Below the pieces are notes generated by a model. The model saw only the letters and a program-made list of their open reading frames with translations. It did not search any database and had not been told where the DNA came from. DNA of 64,000 nt from positions 2,108,001 to 2,172,000 of the forward strand of contig NZ_CP097332.1 in NCBI RefSeq assembly GCF_023516435.1. Direction: 5' to 3'. Of this stretch, positions 33,284-42,241 are shown piece after piece (positions within the stretch are counted from its first letter, which is position 1; every line of letters begins with the position of its first letter). The translations under genes and the position numbers were made by a program. Origin of the DNA: Jatrophihabitans telluris. GTDB taxonomy: Bacteria > Actinomycetota > Actinomycetes > Mycobacteriales > Jatrophihabitantaceae.

Positions 33284-33316
33284 ACCCTTCACGTCGTTGA
33301 TCACACCGCGTCGGCC

Positions 33317-33348
33317 ACACCGGCGTGCGCCGGTGTTGTAACCGGTGT
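33317..33348. promoter_or_regulatory. Palindrome in ferredoxin-arc intergenic region, candidate operator
   Basis: ACACCGGCG-TG-CGCCGGTGT (33317-33336) is a perfect 9+2+9 inverted repeat. AACCGGTGT (33340-33348) nearly repeats the right arm, and TGTAACC occurs twice next to it. It lies 34 bases upstream of the ferredoxin start and about 60 bases upstream of a TAGGGT box for arc. The regulator is unknown. Confidence 0.4.
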
Positions 33349-33395
33349 GTAACCAGACACCAGAGTAGAGGGCTTACGAATTCATGCTGCGTGTG

Positions 33396-33401
33396 TAGGG
33401 T
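33396..33401 (+). promoter_or_regulatory. Candidate -10 box of arc
   Basis: TAGGGT lies 52 bases before the arc ATG, with TTACGA 16 bases upstream as a poor -35. It would give a leader of about 45 bases. GGGAGGGT before the start is the likely ribosome-binding site, unlike the leaderless neighbours. Confidence 0.3.
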
Positions 33402-33453
33402 GAAATTCGATCCGGAATCTGGATGACCTGAGCGAGAGCGGGAGGGTACGCAG

Positions 33454-35208
33454 ATGGCGGAAGAGTCGAGTGCACACCACGGTGAGCACCGGGGAGCGAT
33501 GGGACAGGACGCGGCCGCGCTGGCCGACGAACTCGAGCACCTACGTGCCCGCCTGGCCGAATCGCCCCGCCAGATGCGTGCGCTGGAAGACCGGTTGGTC
33601 GAGACCCAGGCGCGGGTCGCGTCCCTGTCGGACCGCAACGAGCGCCTGGCCGACACTCTGCGCGACGCCCGCGACCAGCTCGTGGCGCTGAAGGAAGAAA
33701 TCGACCGGTTGGCGCAGCCGCCGTCGGGCTACGGCGTGTTCCTCGAGGCCGTGGACGAGCACAGCGTCGACATCTTCACCGGCGGTCGCAAACTTCGTGT
33801 CGCGGTTTCGCCCGAGGTCGGCATCGAGAACCTCAAGCACGGCCAGGAGGTCATGCTCAACGAGGCCATGAACATCGTCGCCGCGCGCGGGTTCGAGAAG
33901 GCCGGCGAGGTCGTGACGCTCAAGGAGATCCTCGAGGACGGCGAGCGCGCGCTCGTGGTCGGACACACCGACGAGGAGCGGGTCGTTTACCTTGCCGAGG
34001 AACTGCGCAACATCCGGATCCGCTCCGGCGACTCGCTGCTCATGGAGTCGCGCTCGTCCTACGTCTTCGAGCGCATCCCCAAGAGCGAGGTCGAGGAACT
34101 GGTCCTGGAAGAGGTTCCGGACATCGACTACACCGACATCGGTGGGCTGGCCAGCCAGATCGAGCAGATCCGCGATGCCGTCGAGTTGCCTTTCCTGCAC
34201 GCCGAGCTATTCCGCGAGCACCAGCTCCGGCCGCCGAAGGGCATCCTGCTCTACGGCCCGCCCGGGTGCGGCAAGACTCTCATCGCCAAGGCCGTGGCGA
34301 ACTCGCTGGCCAAGCAGGTGGCCAAGGTGCGGGGCGAGGACGAGCGCGGCCGCTCGTTCTTCCTCAACATCAAGGGCCCGGAACTACTGAACAAGTACGT
34401 CGGTGAGACCGAGCGGCACATCCGGCTGGTGTTCCAGCGCGCCCGGGAGAAGGCCAGCGAGGGCACTCCCGTGATCGTGTTCTTCGACGAGATGGATTCG
34501 ATCTTCCGCACCCGCGGCTCCGGTGTGTCATCGGACGTGGAGAACACCATCGTCCCGCAGCTGTTGAGCGAGATCGATGGGGTCGAGGGACTGGAGAACG
34601 TCATTGTGATCGGCGCCTCCAACCGGGAGGACATGATCGATCCGGCCATCCTGCGACCGGGCCGGCTGGACGTCAAGATCAAGATCGAACGTCCCGACGC
34701 CGAGGCCGCGCGGGACATCTTCGCCAAGTACATCCTGACTACGCTGCCGATCCACCCAGACGACCTGGCCGAGCACGGCGGGTCGGCGGACGCGACCGTC
34801 AACGCCATGATCCAAGCCACGGTCGAACGCATGTACACCGAAACCGAGGAGAATCGCTTCCTCGAGGTCACCTACGCCAACGGCGACAAGGAGACTCTGT
34901 ACTTCAAGGACTTCAACTCGGGCGCGATGATCCAGAACATCGTCGACCGGGCCAAGAAGATGGCCATCAAGGATCTGCTCACCGCAGGCCAGCGTGGGCT
35001 CCGGGTGCAACATCTGGCGGCGGCGTGTGTCGATGAGTTCCGCGAGAACGAGGACCTTCCCAACACGACCAACCCCGATGACTGGGCCCGGATCTCCGGT
35101 AAGAAGGGCGAGCGCATCGTGTACATCCGCACGCTGGTCTCTGGAGCCAAGGGCAGCGAAGCCGGCCGCTCGATCGACACGATCAGCAACACCGGCCAGT
35201 ACCTGTAA
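33454..35208 (+). CDS. arc: Proteasome-associated AAA+ ATPase (ARC/Mpa)
   Basis: 584 residues, hexameric unfoldase that recognises pupylated proteins and feeds the 20S core. An N-terminal coiled coil (about 20-85) is the Pup-docking part, followed by tandem OB domains (about 88-235). The AAA module has Walker A GPPGCGKT (about 268-275), Walker [13 protein letters not shown] and an arginine finger region RPGRLDVKI. The C terminus ends Gly-Gln-Tyr-Leu, the motif that opens the proteasome gate. The convergent TPR/AAA pair follows, so arc is not in one transcript with dop here. Confidence 0.95.
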   Translation: MAEESSAHHGEHRGAMGQDAAALADELEHLRARLAESPRQMRALEDRLVETQARVASLSDRNERLADTLRDARDQLVALKEEIDRLAQPPSGYGVFLEAVDEHSVDIFTGGRKLRVAVSPEVGIENLKHGQEVMLNEAMNIVAARGFEKAGEVVTLKEILEDGERALVVGHTDEERVVYLAEELRNIRIRSGDSLLMESRSSYVFERIPKSEVEELVLEEVPDIDYTDIGGLASQIEQIRDAVELPFLHAELFREHQLRPPKGILLYGPPGCGKTLIAKAVANSLAKQVAKVRGEDERGRSFFLNIKGPELLNKYVGETERHIRLVFQRAREKASEGTPVIVFFDEMDSIFRTRGSGVSSDVENTIVPQLLSEIDGVEGLENVIVIGASNREDMIDPAILRPGRLDVKIKIERPDAEAARDIFAKYILTTLPIHPDDLAEHGGSADATVNAMIQATVERMYTETEENRFLEVTYANGDKETLYFKDFNSGAMIQNIVDRAKKMAIKDLLTAGQRGLRVQHLAAACVDEFRENEDLPNTTNPDDWARISGKKGERIVYIRTLVSGAKGSEAGRSIDTISNTGQYL

Positions 35209-35236
35209 CCCTCCGGTCGGGCCGGCAGAATCCTCG

Positions 35237-36340
35237 CTACCCGCCGCGCGAGCGGATCCGGCGGAGGTCGCGGCTGAGTGTCCTGCCGCGTAGCCAGGAC
35301 AGCACCATGCCCACCAGCAGCAGGCCGATGGCCGCGAGGTAGCAGGACTGCGCGGCCGAGACGGGGACCAGCGCTGCGGCGACGGTGCACCCCGCTGTGC
35401 CCAGCAGCGCGACCGCCCACCCCAGCAGCATCCGGTCCCGGGCGGCGACGCCCCGCACGAACTGGCCCAGGGCGCGGTTGGCCGTAAGCCGCATCGTGAC
35501 CGCGAATCCCGCGATGACGAGCACGGCCAGCACGGCCCCGGTCCGGGTGATCCAGAGCTGCGCGCCACTGTGGTCTGCCCGGGATCCGGGCTGGGTGTTG
35601 TCGCCGACGACCCGGGAGGCGATCAACACGATGAGCCACAAGGCCAGGTGCAGGTAGCGCAGGATCCGCGCGGCGAGGACCTTCAGGTTGTGCAGCGCCA
35701 GCTCGTCGCCGCCTTCGGCCAACACGCCGACCAGGCCCGCCGCGGCCGATCCGAGCCGTCGCTGGCGCATGGCGACGAGGGACAGATTGTGCCGCGCGTC
35801 GACGTAGTGCGGATCCAGCGCCAACGCCTGCTCGAAGCGGGCCCGCGCACCGTCAAGGTCCTTGACGCGCATCGCGAGGTTGCCCGCAGCCAGATGGGTC
35901 TCGGGCTCGTTGGGGGCCAGATCGAGCGCCACGGCGACGGCTTGCTCGGCCTGCATCCGGAAAGTGGGATCGGCGTCGAAGGCGGGATGGGAGGCGATCG
36001 CCTGCGACAGCAGTGTGTGGGTCTGATACACCCCGGGGTCGGCCCGCACCGAGGCGCGAGCGGCGGCCAACGCGGCGTCAGGTTCGGCCAGGCGGCTGTG
36101 CGCGACCGAGGCCAGGCGCAGCGGCCATTCGTACTCCGGCGCCAAGGAGATCGCGCGCTGGGCGAGGTCCAGAGCTGGTGCGGGGCGGTTCAGCTCGAGC
36201 TGCGCCTGCGCCGCCAGGCACAGGGCCTCGACGTCGTCCGGGTGGCTGGCCAGGTGCGCGGCCAGCGCACGCAGGGCGTCGTCGTGGCGACGCGCCTCGA
36301 TGAGGGTACGTGCATAGGCCAGCGGAGCGCCGGATGTCAC
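35237..36340 (-). CDS. TPR-repeat membrane protein
   Basis: About 367 residues of unknown function. Residues 1-215 are tetratricopeptide-like repeats (e.g. DALRALAAHLASHPDDVEAL, ARFEQALALDPHYVDARHNL). Residues 235-350 contain about four hydrophobic helices, ending in a basic tail RDLRRIRSRGG. The start is GTG 36340, overlapping the stop of the AAA ATPase by four bases (GTGA). The open frame upstream lies inside that gene. Translational coupling suggests the two work as a unit at the membrane. Confidence 0.72.
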   Translation of the reverse strand: MTSGAPLAYARTLIEARRHDDALRALAAHLASHPDDVEALCLAAQAQLELNRPAPALDLAQRAISLAPEYEWPLRLASVAHSRLAEPDAALAAARASVRADPGVYQTHTLLSQAIASHPAFDADPTFRMQAEQAVAVALDLAPNEPETHLAAGNLAMRVKDLDGARARFEQALALDPHYVDARHNLSLVAMRQRRLGSAAAGLVGVLAEGGDELALHNLKVLAARILRYLHLALWLIVLIASRVVGDNTQPGSRADHSGAQLWITRTGAVLAVLVIAGFAVTMRLTANRALGQFVRGVAARDRMLLGWAVALLGTAGCTVAAALVPVSAAQSCYLAAIGLLLVGMVLSWLRGRTLSRDLRRIRSRGG

Positions 36341-37725
36341 AGCCGCTTGGCCTTCTTCATGAAGGCCTTCAGCTCGTTGTACGTACCGTCGGTGTTGCCG
36401 AAGGTGACGACATTGCGTGCGCTGTCGAACCAGGCGCTGGTCGACGGGCTGACCTGCTCCAGCGCGAACAGCACGTCGGCCATCACGATCAGCCGCGCCT
36501 CGCCACTCTGCACGCCGTCCAGCAGCGCCTTCTCCGCGGCCAGCTCGCACACGTAGGCGATGTCGGCACCGGACAGGCCATCGCTGGCCTTGGCCAATTT
36601 GCCCAGGTCGATCCCCTCGATGGGGCGCTCCTTGAGGTGGTGCCGAAAGATTGCCTCCCGGGCCGGCTGGTCCGGCGGCAGTACCAGCACCATTCGGTCG
36701 AATCGACCGGGCCGCCGCATGGCCGGGTCGATGTCCCAGGGCTGGTTGGTCGCCCCCAGCACGAAGACCCCCTCGTTGACCCCGTTGACACCGTCGAGTT
36801 CGGTGAGCAGCTGATTGACCGATCCCCGCAATCCCGAGTTCCGGGTCTGGGTGCGACGCTGGGCCAAGGCGTCGATCTCATCGAAGAACAGCACGCACGG
36901 CGCCTCGCGGCGGGCCAGCTCGAAGGCGTCGTGCAGGTTTCGCTCGCTGTTGCCCAGGTAGGGGTCCAGCACGTCGGCCAGTCCGATCGACATGAACTTG
37001 GCCTTGAGCTCGCCGGCCAGCGCTCGGGCGATGAAGGTCTTGCCGCAGCCCGGCGGCCCGTAGAGCAGCAGGCCGCCGCGCAGGCTCTTGCCGTACAGCC
37101 GGCGGAGGTCGGGGTTACGCAGCGGAGCCAAGAACGAGGCGGTCAACCGGTCCTTGACCTCCTTCATGCCCCCGACGTCGGCCAGGGTGAGCTCCTCACG
37201 GGTCACCTCGAAGGCGGGGTCGTCTGTGGAGCCACCGGACCCGTCGACGAACATCGGGTCGCTGAGATCGCTCAGTTCGTTCTCCGCGGCCGACCAGTCG
37301 AAGACGTAGGGCCGAGGGCTGGTGGCCTCACTCGGCGCCGGTAGCGATCCGGCCCCCTGCTCATCGGTCGGCGGAGGTCCCGGACGGTCGTCCTCAGCCT
37401 CGGACTCCGGCCCGTCCGCACCCGTCTCGCCACGGCCCGCACCGGCCGGATCCGGCGTCGTGACTGCCTCGCCGGCAGCCGGAGTCCCGGCTGTGGCCAG
37501 CGGTGTGGCCGGCGGTGTGGCCGGCGTCGGCGCGATCAAGGCGGCCAGAGCCGCGCGAAGCTGGTCGTGGGTCGGGAACTGGACCAGCCCGGCAGCGAGC
37601 AGGGCGACGGCCTCGTCCTGGTCCCCGCGCTGGCCGAGGAGCGCGGCCACATGCAGCCGCAGTTCGACGTCGGAGGGGGCCGTGTCGAGCGCCCGGCGCA
37701 GGGAATCCAGGAGGGGATCTGTCAC
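36337..37725 (-). CDS. AAA ATPase of the Cdc48-like group with N-terminal TPR-like region
   Basis: About 462 residues. The N-terminal 60 residues are a TPR-like helical repeat, followed by a disordered Pro/Thr/Ala/Gly-rich linker (about 70-165). A single AAA module (about 195-440) has Walker A GPPGCGKT, Walker B VLFFDEIDALAQRR, sensor 1 GATNQPWDID and arginine finger RRPGRFDRM. It ends in Lys-Arg-Leu, so the proteasome-docking hydrophobic-Tyr-X tail is absent. The GTG start at 37725 has TAGGCT (37738-37733) seven bases upstream (leaderless). It is divergent from dop. Confidence 0.8.
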   Translation of the reverse strand: MTDPLLDSLRRALDTAPSDVELRLHVAALLGQRGDQDEAVALLAAGLVQFPTHDQLRAALAALIAPTPATPPATPLATAGTPAAGEAVTTPDPAGAGRGETGADGPESEAEDDRPGPPPTDEQGAGSLPAPSEATSPRPYVFDWSAAENELSDLSDPMFVDGSGGSTDDPAFEVTREELTLADVGGMKEVKDRLTASFLAPLRNPDLRRLYGKSLRGGLLLYGPPGCGKTFIARALAGELKAKFMSIGLADVLDPYLGNSERNLHDAFELARREAPCVLFFDEIDALAQRRTQTRNSGLRGSVNQLLTELDGVNGVNEGVFVLGATNQPWDIDPAMRRPGRFDRMVLVLPPDQPAREAIFRHHLKERPIEGIDLGKLAKASDGLSGADIAYVCELAAEKALLDGVQSGEARLIVMADVLFALEQVSPSTSAWFDSARNVVTFGNTDGTYNELKAFMKKAKRL

Positions 37726-37851
37726 CTGGCCGAGCCTAGCGGGCCCACCTTGGGCCGGCGGCGTGCGAAGGCTGTCGGCGGCCCGGGACGAGCCCGGGGC
37801 CCGGACGGCGCTTTCGCGCCCTGCCGACTGCACGGGCCGTAGCCTGAACCC

Positions 37852-39366
37852 ATGACGGTCACGCGTGTGATGGGTACCGAGGTCGAGTACGGGGTCAGCG
37901 TCCCCGGCAACCCGACCGCCAACGCGATGCTGCTGTCCGCGCAGGTCGTCAACGGGTACGCCTCGTTGTTGCCCGGTGGGCGCCGACGTCGCCCGGGCTG
38001 GGACTTCGAGGAGGAATCGCCGTTGCGCGATGCCCGCGGCTTCGACCTGTCCGGGCCCAATCACGTGGCCGAGCAGTTCCTGGAGGACGAGGAGGACGCG
38101 GGCCTGGCCAACGTCGTGCTGCCCAACGGCGCTCGGCTCTACGTCGACCACGCTCATCCCGAGTACTCGACCCCCGAGGTGACCAGCCCACTGGACATCG
38201 TCCGATTCGACCGGGCCGGCGAGCTGGTGATGGCGGCGGCAGCCGCGCAGGCCGGTCGCCTCAACGGCGGGACGATCACGCTGTACAAGAACAACACCGA
38301 CAACAAGGGCGTGTCCTACGGCGCCCACGAGAACTATCTGATGAGCCGGCAGACGCCCTTCGCGGCGATCGTCAGCCAGCTCACGCCGTTCTTCGTGACC
38401 CGTCAGATCGTCTGCGGCGCCGGGCGGGTCGGTATCGGGCAGGACGGTCACCAGCACGGATTCCAGATCAGCCAGCGGGCCGACTTCTTCGAGGTCGAGG
38501 TCGGGCTGGAGACGACGTTGAAGCGCCCCATCATCAACACCCGCGACGAACCGCACGCCGACGCCGAGAAGTACCGGCGTCTGCACGTGATTCTCGGAGA
38601 CGCGAACCTGGCCGAACTGTCCACGTTCCTCAAGGTCGGCACGACCTCGTTGGTGCTGGCCATGATCGAGTCCGGCTGGCTCAACGACGAACTACGCATC
38701 GCCGAGCCGGTGCGCGAACTCCGCAGCGTCAGCCATGACCCCGGTCTGTCCCATCTCGTGCGGTTGGCTGACGGGCGCAGCCTGACCGCGCTCGAGCTTC
38801 AGTTGGAGTACCTGGACCGGGCTCGCAAGTACGTCGACGACCGGCTCGGCAGCGACGCCGACGTCCAGACCGTCCAGGTGCTCGACGAATGGGAATCGGT
38901 GCTCACCCGACTCGGCGAGGACCCGATGCAGCTGGCCGGCGAGCTCGACTGGGTCGCCAAGCTACGCCTGCTACAGGGATTTCGTGAGCGCGACGGGCTG
39001 GAGTGGTCCAGTCCGCGCCTGCACGCGATCGATCTGCAGTACGCCGACATCCGTGCGGACAAGGGCCTCTACCACCGCCTCGTCCAGCGAGGTTCGATGC
39101 GCACGCTGATCGATCCGGCCGACGCCGAGTCGGCGCGCGAGCACCCACCGGTCGATACCCGGGCCTACTTCCGCGGTGAATGCCTGCGCCGCTACCCGGA
39201 GTCGGTGGCGGCCGCCTCGTGGGACTCGGTCATCTTCGACGTCGGACAGCGCTCGCTGGTCCGGGTGCCCACCCTGGAGCCGCTGCGGGGAACCCGGGCG
39301 CACGTTCAGGAACTGCTGGACCGGTGCGCCACCGCGCACGATCTGGTCGACGCCCTGCTGGGGTGA
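37852..39366 (+). CDS. dop: Pup deamidase/depupylase Dop
   Basis: 504 residues. It converts the C-terminal Gln of Pup to Glu and removes Pup from substrates. The Mg/ATP-binding Glu lies in GTEVEYG (residue 10 or 12) and the catalytic Asp99 in [13 protein letters not shown]. The Dop-specific loop is present at about 43-65 ([16 protein letters not shown]), absent in PafA. TAGCCT (37840-37845) ends six bases before the ATG, so the dop-pup-prcBA transcript probably starts leaderless here. Confidence 0.95.
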   Translation: MTVTRVMGTEVEYGVSVPGNPTANAMLLSAQVVNGYASLLPGGRRRRPGWDFEEESPLRDARGFDLSGPNHVAEQFLEDEEDAGLANVVLPNGARLYVDHAHPEYSTPEVTSPLDIVRFDRAGELVMAAAAAQAGRLNGGTITLYKNNTDNKGVSYGAHENYLMSRQTPFAAIVSQLTPFFVTRQIVCGAGRVGIGQDGHQHGFQISQRADFFEVEVGLETTLKRPIINTRDEPHADAEKYRRLHVILGDANLAELSTFLKVGTTSLVLAMIESGWLNDELRIAEPVRELRSVSHDPGLSHLVRLADGRSLTALELQLEYLDRARKYVDDRLGSDADVQTVQVLDEWESVLTRLGEDPMQLAGELDWVAKLRLLQGFRERDGLEWSSPRLHAIDLQYADIRADKGLYHRLVQRGSMRTLIDPADAESAREHPPVDTRAYFRGECLRRYPESVAAASWDSVIFDVGQRSLVRVPTLEPLRGTRAHVQELLDRCATAHDLVDALLG

Positions 39367-39449
39367 GTTGGCCCCTACCCGAGCGCGGGACCCACGGGGC
39401 CTACTAGTGTCGGAGTACCGATCCGGTGCACTGAAGGCGTGAGGTGAGT

Positions 39450-39656
39450 ATGGCCAGTCATGAAGGCGGACAGACCCGGCCGTCCAAGCAACGTGAGGAC
39501 GAGACCGAGGAAGTTGCCGAGGCCAACAGCGATGTGGCCGAACGGCACGAGAAGCTGACCGATGACGTTGACGCGATTCTCGACGACATCGACGAGGTGC
39601 TGGAAACCAACCCGGAGGACTTCGTCCGTAGCTTCGTGCAGAAGGGTGGTCAGTGA
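39450..39656 (+). CDS. pup: Prokaryotic ubiquitin-like protein Pup
   Basis: 68 residues, intrinsically disordered, rich in Glu and Asp. The C terminus Gly-Gly-Gln shows the inactive form that Dop deamidates. The central EKLTDDVDAILDDIDEVL helix region docks on Arc. ATG 39450 is preferred with GAGGT as ribosome-binding site; an in-frame GTG at 39444 overlaps that site. It lies 83 bases after dop and probably has its own expression level; a TAGTGT box at 39405-39410 is a possible extra promoter. Confidence 0.95.
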   Translation: MASHEGGQTRPSKQREDETEEVAEANSDVAERHEKLTDDVDAILDDIDEVLETNPEDFVRSFVQKGGQ

Positions 39657-39721
39657 GTGAGCAGCGAGCGGGCGATGAGCGCCTACGCGAAGAGCGGAAA
39701 GGTGGCCGGTAATCCTTGAGC

Positions 39722-40555
39722 ATGGCTGAGAACCGAGGTCTGCTGCGCTATGCCACCGACCCAGGATCGTCGTCCTTCGTGGAGTTTCTCTCGGCTGCGG
39801 CCACCGATCTGTTGCCCAACAAGCGCATGATCGGCCTGGACGCCTCCGGTTCCACGGCGAACCTGCCGCATGCGACGACCATCGTTGCCGCAGTTTTCGA
39901 CGGTGGCGTGGTCATGGCCGGCGATCGGCGCGCGACGATGGGCAACCTCATCGCCCAGCGCGACATCGAGAAGGTGTTCGCCTCCGACGACTTTTCGCTG
40001 GTCGGTATCGCGGGAACGGCGGGCATCGCGATCGAGATCGTCCGTCTGTTCCAGGTGGAACTCGAGCATTACGAGAAGATCGAGGGGACGCCGCTCACCC
40101 TGGACGGCAAGGCGAACCGCCTGGCCACCATGATCCGCAACAATCTCGGTCCCGCCATGCAGGGCCTGGCTGTAGTCCCGCTGTTCGCCGGGTTCGACGT
40201 CGACGCCGGATCCTCGACCGAGGCTGGCAGGATCTACAGCTACGACGTGACCGGTGGCCGCTACCCGGAGCAGTACTTCCACTCGGTTGGCTCGGGGTCG
40301 GTCTTTGCCAAGAGTTCGCTCAAGAAGCTCTGGCGGCCGGCGATGTCCGAGGACGAGACGGTCAGTGTCGTCGTCGAGGCCTTGTACGACGCGGCCGACG
40401 ACGACTCAGCCACGGGCGGCCCGGACCTGACCCGCCGGATCTTTCCCGTCGTCTACGCCGCCACGGCCGACGGCGCGCGCCGCGTAACCGATGAACACCT
40501 CGACACGGTGGTCCGCGCGCTGCTGCAGCGCCGCTCCGAGCACCCGGGTTCCTGA
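39722..40555 (+). CDS. prcB: Proteasome beta subunit PrcB
   Basis: 277 residues. A propeptide of about 51 residues ends ANLPHA and is followed by the catalytic Thr of TTIVAAVF. Counting from that Thr, Asp17 and Lys33 of the active site are present ([13 protein letters not shown]). The propeptide residue before Thr1 is Ala; the M. tuberculosis protein has Gly. The [14 protein letters not shown] segment is family-typical. The start is ATG 39722; TTG 39716 is possible. It forms the inner rings of the 20S core with PrcA. Confidence 0.94.
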   Translation: MAENRGLLRYATDPGSSSFVEFLSAAATDLLPNKRMIGLDASGSTANLPHATTIVAAVFDGGVVMAGDRRATMGNLIAQRDIEKVFASDDFSLVGIAGTAGIAIEIVRLFQVELEHYEKIEGTPLTLDGKANRLATMIRNNLGPAMQGLAVVPLFAGFDVDAGSSTEAGRIYSYDVTGGRYPEQYFHSVGSGSVFAKSSLKKLWRPAMSEDETVSVVVEALYDAADDDSATGGPDLTRRIFPVVYAATADGARRVTDEHLDTVVRALLQRRSEHPGS

Positions 40556-40569
40556 CAGACCTTCCTCCC

Positions 40570-40588
40570 GCACTCGATCGACGAGTGC
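40570..40588. other. Hairpin between prcB and prcA
   Basis: GCACTCG (40570-40576), loop ATCGA, CGAGTGC (40582-40588). It lies in the 61-base gap between the two core subunit genes. It could affect mRNA processing or attenuation; no T-tract. Confidence 0.4.
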
Positions 40589-40616
40589 CTGATCGAGCAG
40601 AAAGCCGGAGACCACG

Positions 40617-41408
40617 ATGTCGATGCCGTTCTACGCCTCGGCCGAACAGATCATGCGCGATCGTTCGGAGTACGCCCGCAAGGGCATCGCCCGGGGTCGC
40701 AGCGTGGTCGTGTTGACCTACGCCGACGGCGTGTTGTTCGTCGCTGAGAACGCGAGTTCGGCTTTGCACAAGGTCTCGGAGATCTACGACCGGATCGGTT
40801 TCGCCGCCGTCGGCAAGTACAACGAGTTCGAGAACCTGCGGGTGGCCGGTATCCGGTTGGCTGATCTGCGCGGGTACTCCTACGACCGCCGTGACGTCAC
40901 CGCCCGCGCGCTGGCCAACGCCTACGCCCAGACCCTCGGGTCGATCTTCACCGAGCAGCAGAAGCCCTACGAGGTCGAACTCTGCGTGGCCGAGGTGGGC
41001 AATGCCGCCGCCGACGACCAGCTGTACCGGCTGTCCTACGACGGCACGATCGTCGACGAGCCGGAGTACCTGATCATGGGCGGGCAGGCAGATCTGGTCA
41101 CGAACTCGGTGAAGGCCGCCTTCCGCACCGGAATGAACTTGGACGAAGCCATCTCAGTGGCGGTAGCCGCACTCGGCGCTTCCGGCGCGGACAGCGGTGC
41201 GCCCCGAGAGATCGCCGCCGGAGCCCTGGAGGTCGCCGTGCTCGATCGTAACCGGGGCAAGCGCAAGTTCCGCCGGATCACCGGGCCCGCGCTGGCCAGC
41301 CTGCTTCCGTCCAGCCCGCTCCCACCGGCAGAAGGCGACTCGCCGGCGGACTCGCCAGCGCAGCCGCCGGCCGATACTCCCGTGGAGCCCACCGAGTCGG
41401 GCGACTAG
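40617..41408 (+). CDS. prcA: Proteasome alpha subunit PrcA
   Basis: 263 residues forming the outer, gating rings of the 20S core. It matches the family from the start ([27 protein letters not shown]) with [18 protein letters not shown] and [13 protein letters not shown]. No catalytic Thr, as expected. After about 228 comes a Pro/Ala-rich disordered tail. The start is ATG 40617, which follows GGAGACC. Confidence 0.95.
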   Translation: MSMPFYASAEQIMRDRSEYARKGIARGRSVVVLTYADGVLFVAENASSALHKVSEIYDRIGFAAVGKYNEFENLRVAGIRLADLRGYSYDRRDVTARALANAYAQTLGSIFTEQQKPYEVELCVAEVGNAAADDQLYRLSYDGTIVDEPEYLIMGGQADLVTNSVKAAFRTGMNLDEAISVAVAALGASGADSGAPREIAAGALEVAVLDRNRGKRKFRRITGPALASLLPSSPLPPAEGDSPADSPAQPPADTPVEPTESGD

Positions 41409-41522
41409 CCGCGCTATCGGGCGACATGGTGCCCAGGCCGGGCACGCCACGCTCCCTCCCGGTCCTACCGAGACCGCCGCACTGCCTCAACGATCTGCCG
41501 TGCGCGGCGTCGGGCGGTTTAG

Positions 41523-41571
41523 GCCGGACGGGCGGCGGTGGGAAGTAGACAAGCTCCGCCGCCCGCCCGGC
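41523..41571. terminator. Strong hairpin between convergent prcA and Rieske genes
   Basis: 16-bp GC-rich stem (41523-41538 with 41556-41571) with one A-C mismatch and a 17-base loop, four bases beyond the Rieske stop. It lacks a U-tract, as is common in actinobacteria, and would isolate the dop-prcA transcript from the Rieske gene. Confidence 0.65.
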
Positions 41572-41574
41572 GCA

Positions 41575-42072
41575 TCACCCGGCGACGATGTTGCCGCCCG
41601 ACACTGCGACGGCAACCGTGGCCAGGCCGTTCTGAGCCGGTCCGCTGAGGCGGGCGCCGGTCTTGGGATCGAAGGTCGAACCGTGGCAGGGACAGGCGAA
41701 GCTGGCAGCCACCGTGCAACCCTGATGCGGGCAGACCGCGCTGAAGGCGGCGACGGTGTCCGGACCCGTACGGCTGATCAAGATGTCACTGCCGTCTGCG
41801 CTCTTGGCCGCGATGGCCGATCCCACCGCGACCGACGACAGCGGCGCCAGCACCTGGCCGGCGCCGGCGGACCGGACCGCTGAACCTGATGAGCCTGATC
41901 CGCCGGAGGTCGAGACATCGCTTCGGGTCGGGCCCGGCGCTGCGCTGCACGCGGCGAGCACGAGCGCGCCGCCACCAGCACCGGCCGCGAGCACGAGGCG
42001 GCGGCTCGGTCCACTCAGCGGGGCCCTCAACTCGGCAGTCGGCTCGGCGGGCCTGATGTCCTCGGTGTTCAC
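41575..42072 (-). CDS. Rieske [2Fe-2S] protein, Tat-type lipoprotein
   Basis: 165 residues. The N terminus has the twin-arginine segment SRRLVLAAG and the lipobox ending at Cys42, so it is probably exported folded by Tat and lipid-anchored outside. The Rieske ligands are Cys114/His116 (CPHQGC) and Cys127/His130 (CPCHGS), with the Cys119-Cys129 disulfide pair. It is a stand-alone domain with no linked oxidoreductase; the partner is unknown. GTG start 42072 with GGAGA six bases upstream. Transcribed from an ECF-type promoter identical to that of the divergent sigma gene. Confidence 0.88.
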   Translation of the reverse strand: MNTEDIRPAEPTAELRAPLSGPSRRLVLAAGAGGGALVLAACSAAPGPTRSDVSTSGGSGSSGSAVRSAGAGQVLAPLSSVAVGSAIAAKSADGSDILISRTGPDTVAAFSAVCPHQGCTVAASFACPCHGSTFDPKTGARLSGPAQNGLATVAVAVSGGNIVAG

Positions 42073-42128
42073 AAACGGTCTCCGATCACGTTTTCGGTCT
42101 GGTCAGACGCCGCGCGTCTGCCGTGGTC

Positions 42129-42154
42129 TACGACCTCAGCGCACAATCGGTTCA
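42129..42154 (-). promoter_or_regulatory. ECF-type promoter of the Rieske gene
   Basis: On the minus strand TGAACC (42154-42149), 16-base spacer, CGTA (42132-42129). It has the same -35, spacer length and -10 as the promoter of the divergent sigma gene. The Rieske GTG lies 57 bases downstream. Confidence 0.65.
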
Positions 42155-42190
42155 GCACTGATACCCGCACCACGCCCGGACGTCTCTGAT

Positions 42191-42216
42191 TGAACCGCTC
42201 TCGATCGCCGTGCGTA
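42191..42216 (+). promoter_or_regulatory. ECF-type promoter of the sigma/anti-sigma operon
   Basis: TGAACC (42191-42196), 16-base spacer, CGTA (42213-42216), 25 bases before the sigma ATG. From memory this resembles the TGAACC-N15/16-CGT pattern reported for mycobacterial SigL-type promoters, so autoregulation is likely. Confidence 0.7.
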
Positions 42217-42241
42217 GGAAGGGCGGGACGGAGAAGGTGAC

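Noticed and set aside
39653-39712. Possible 19-codon gene overlapping the pup stop (GTG start)
   Set aside because: Arg/Glu-rich, no ribosome-binding site other than pup coding sequence, and the GAGCG-rich string is common in GC-rich intergenic DNA. Could still be a coupling peptide for prcB.
41429-41445. GTGCCC-N5-GGGCAC hairpin after prcA
   Set aside because: Only six base pairs and much weaker than the 16-bp hairpin at 41523-41571, which is the better terminator candidate.
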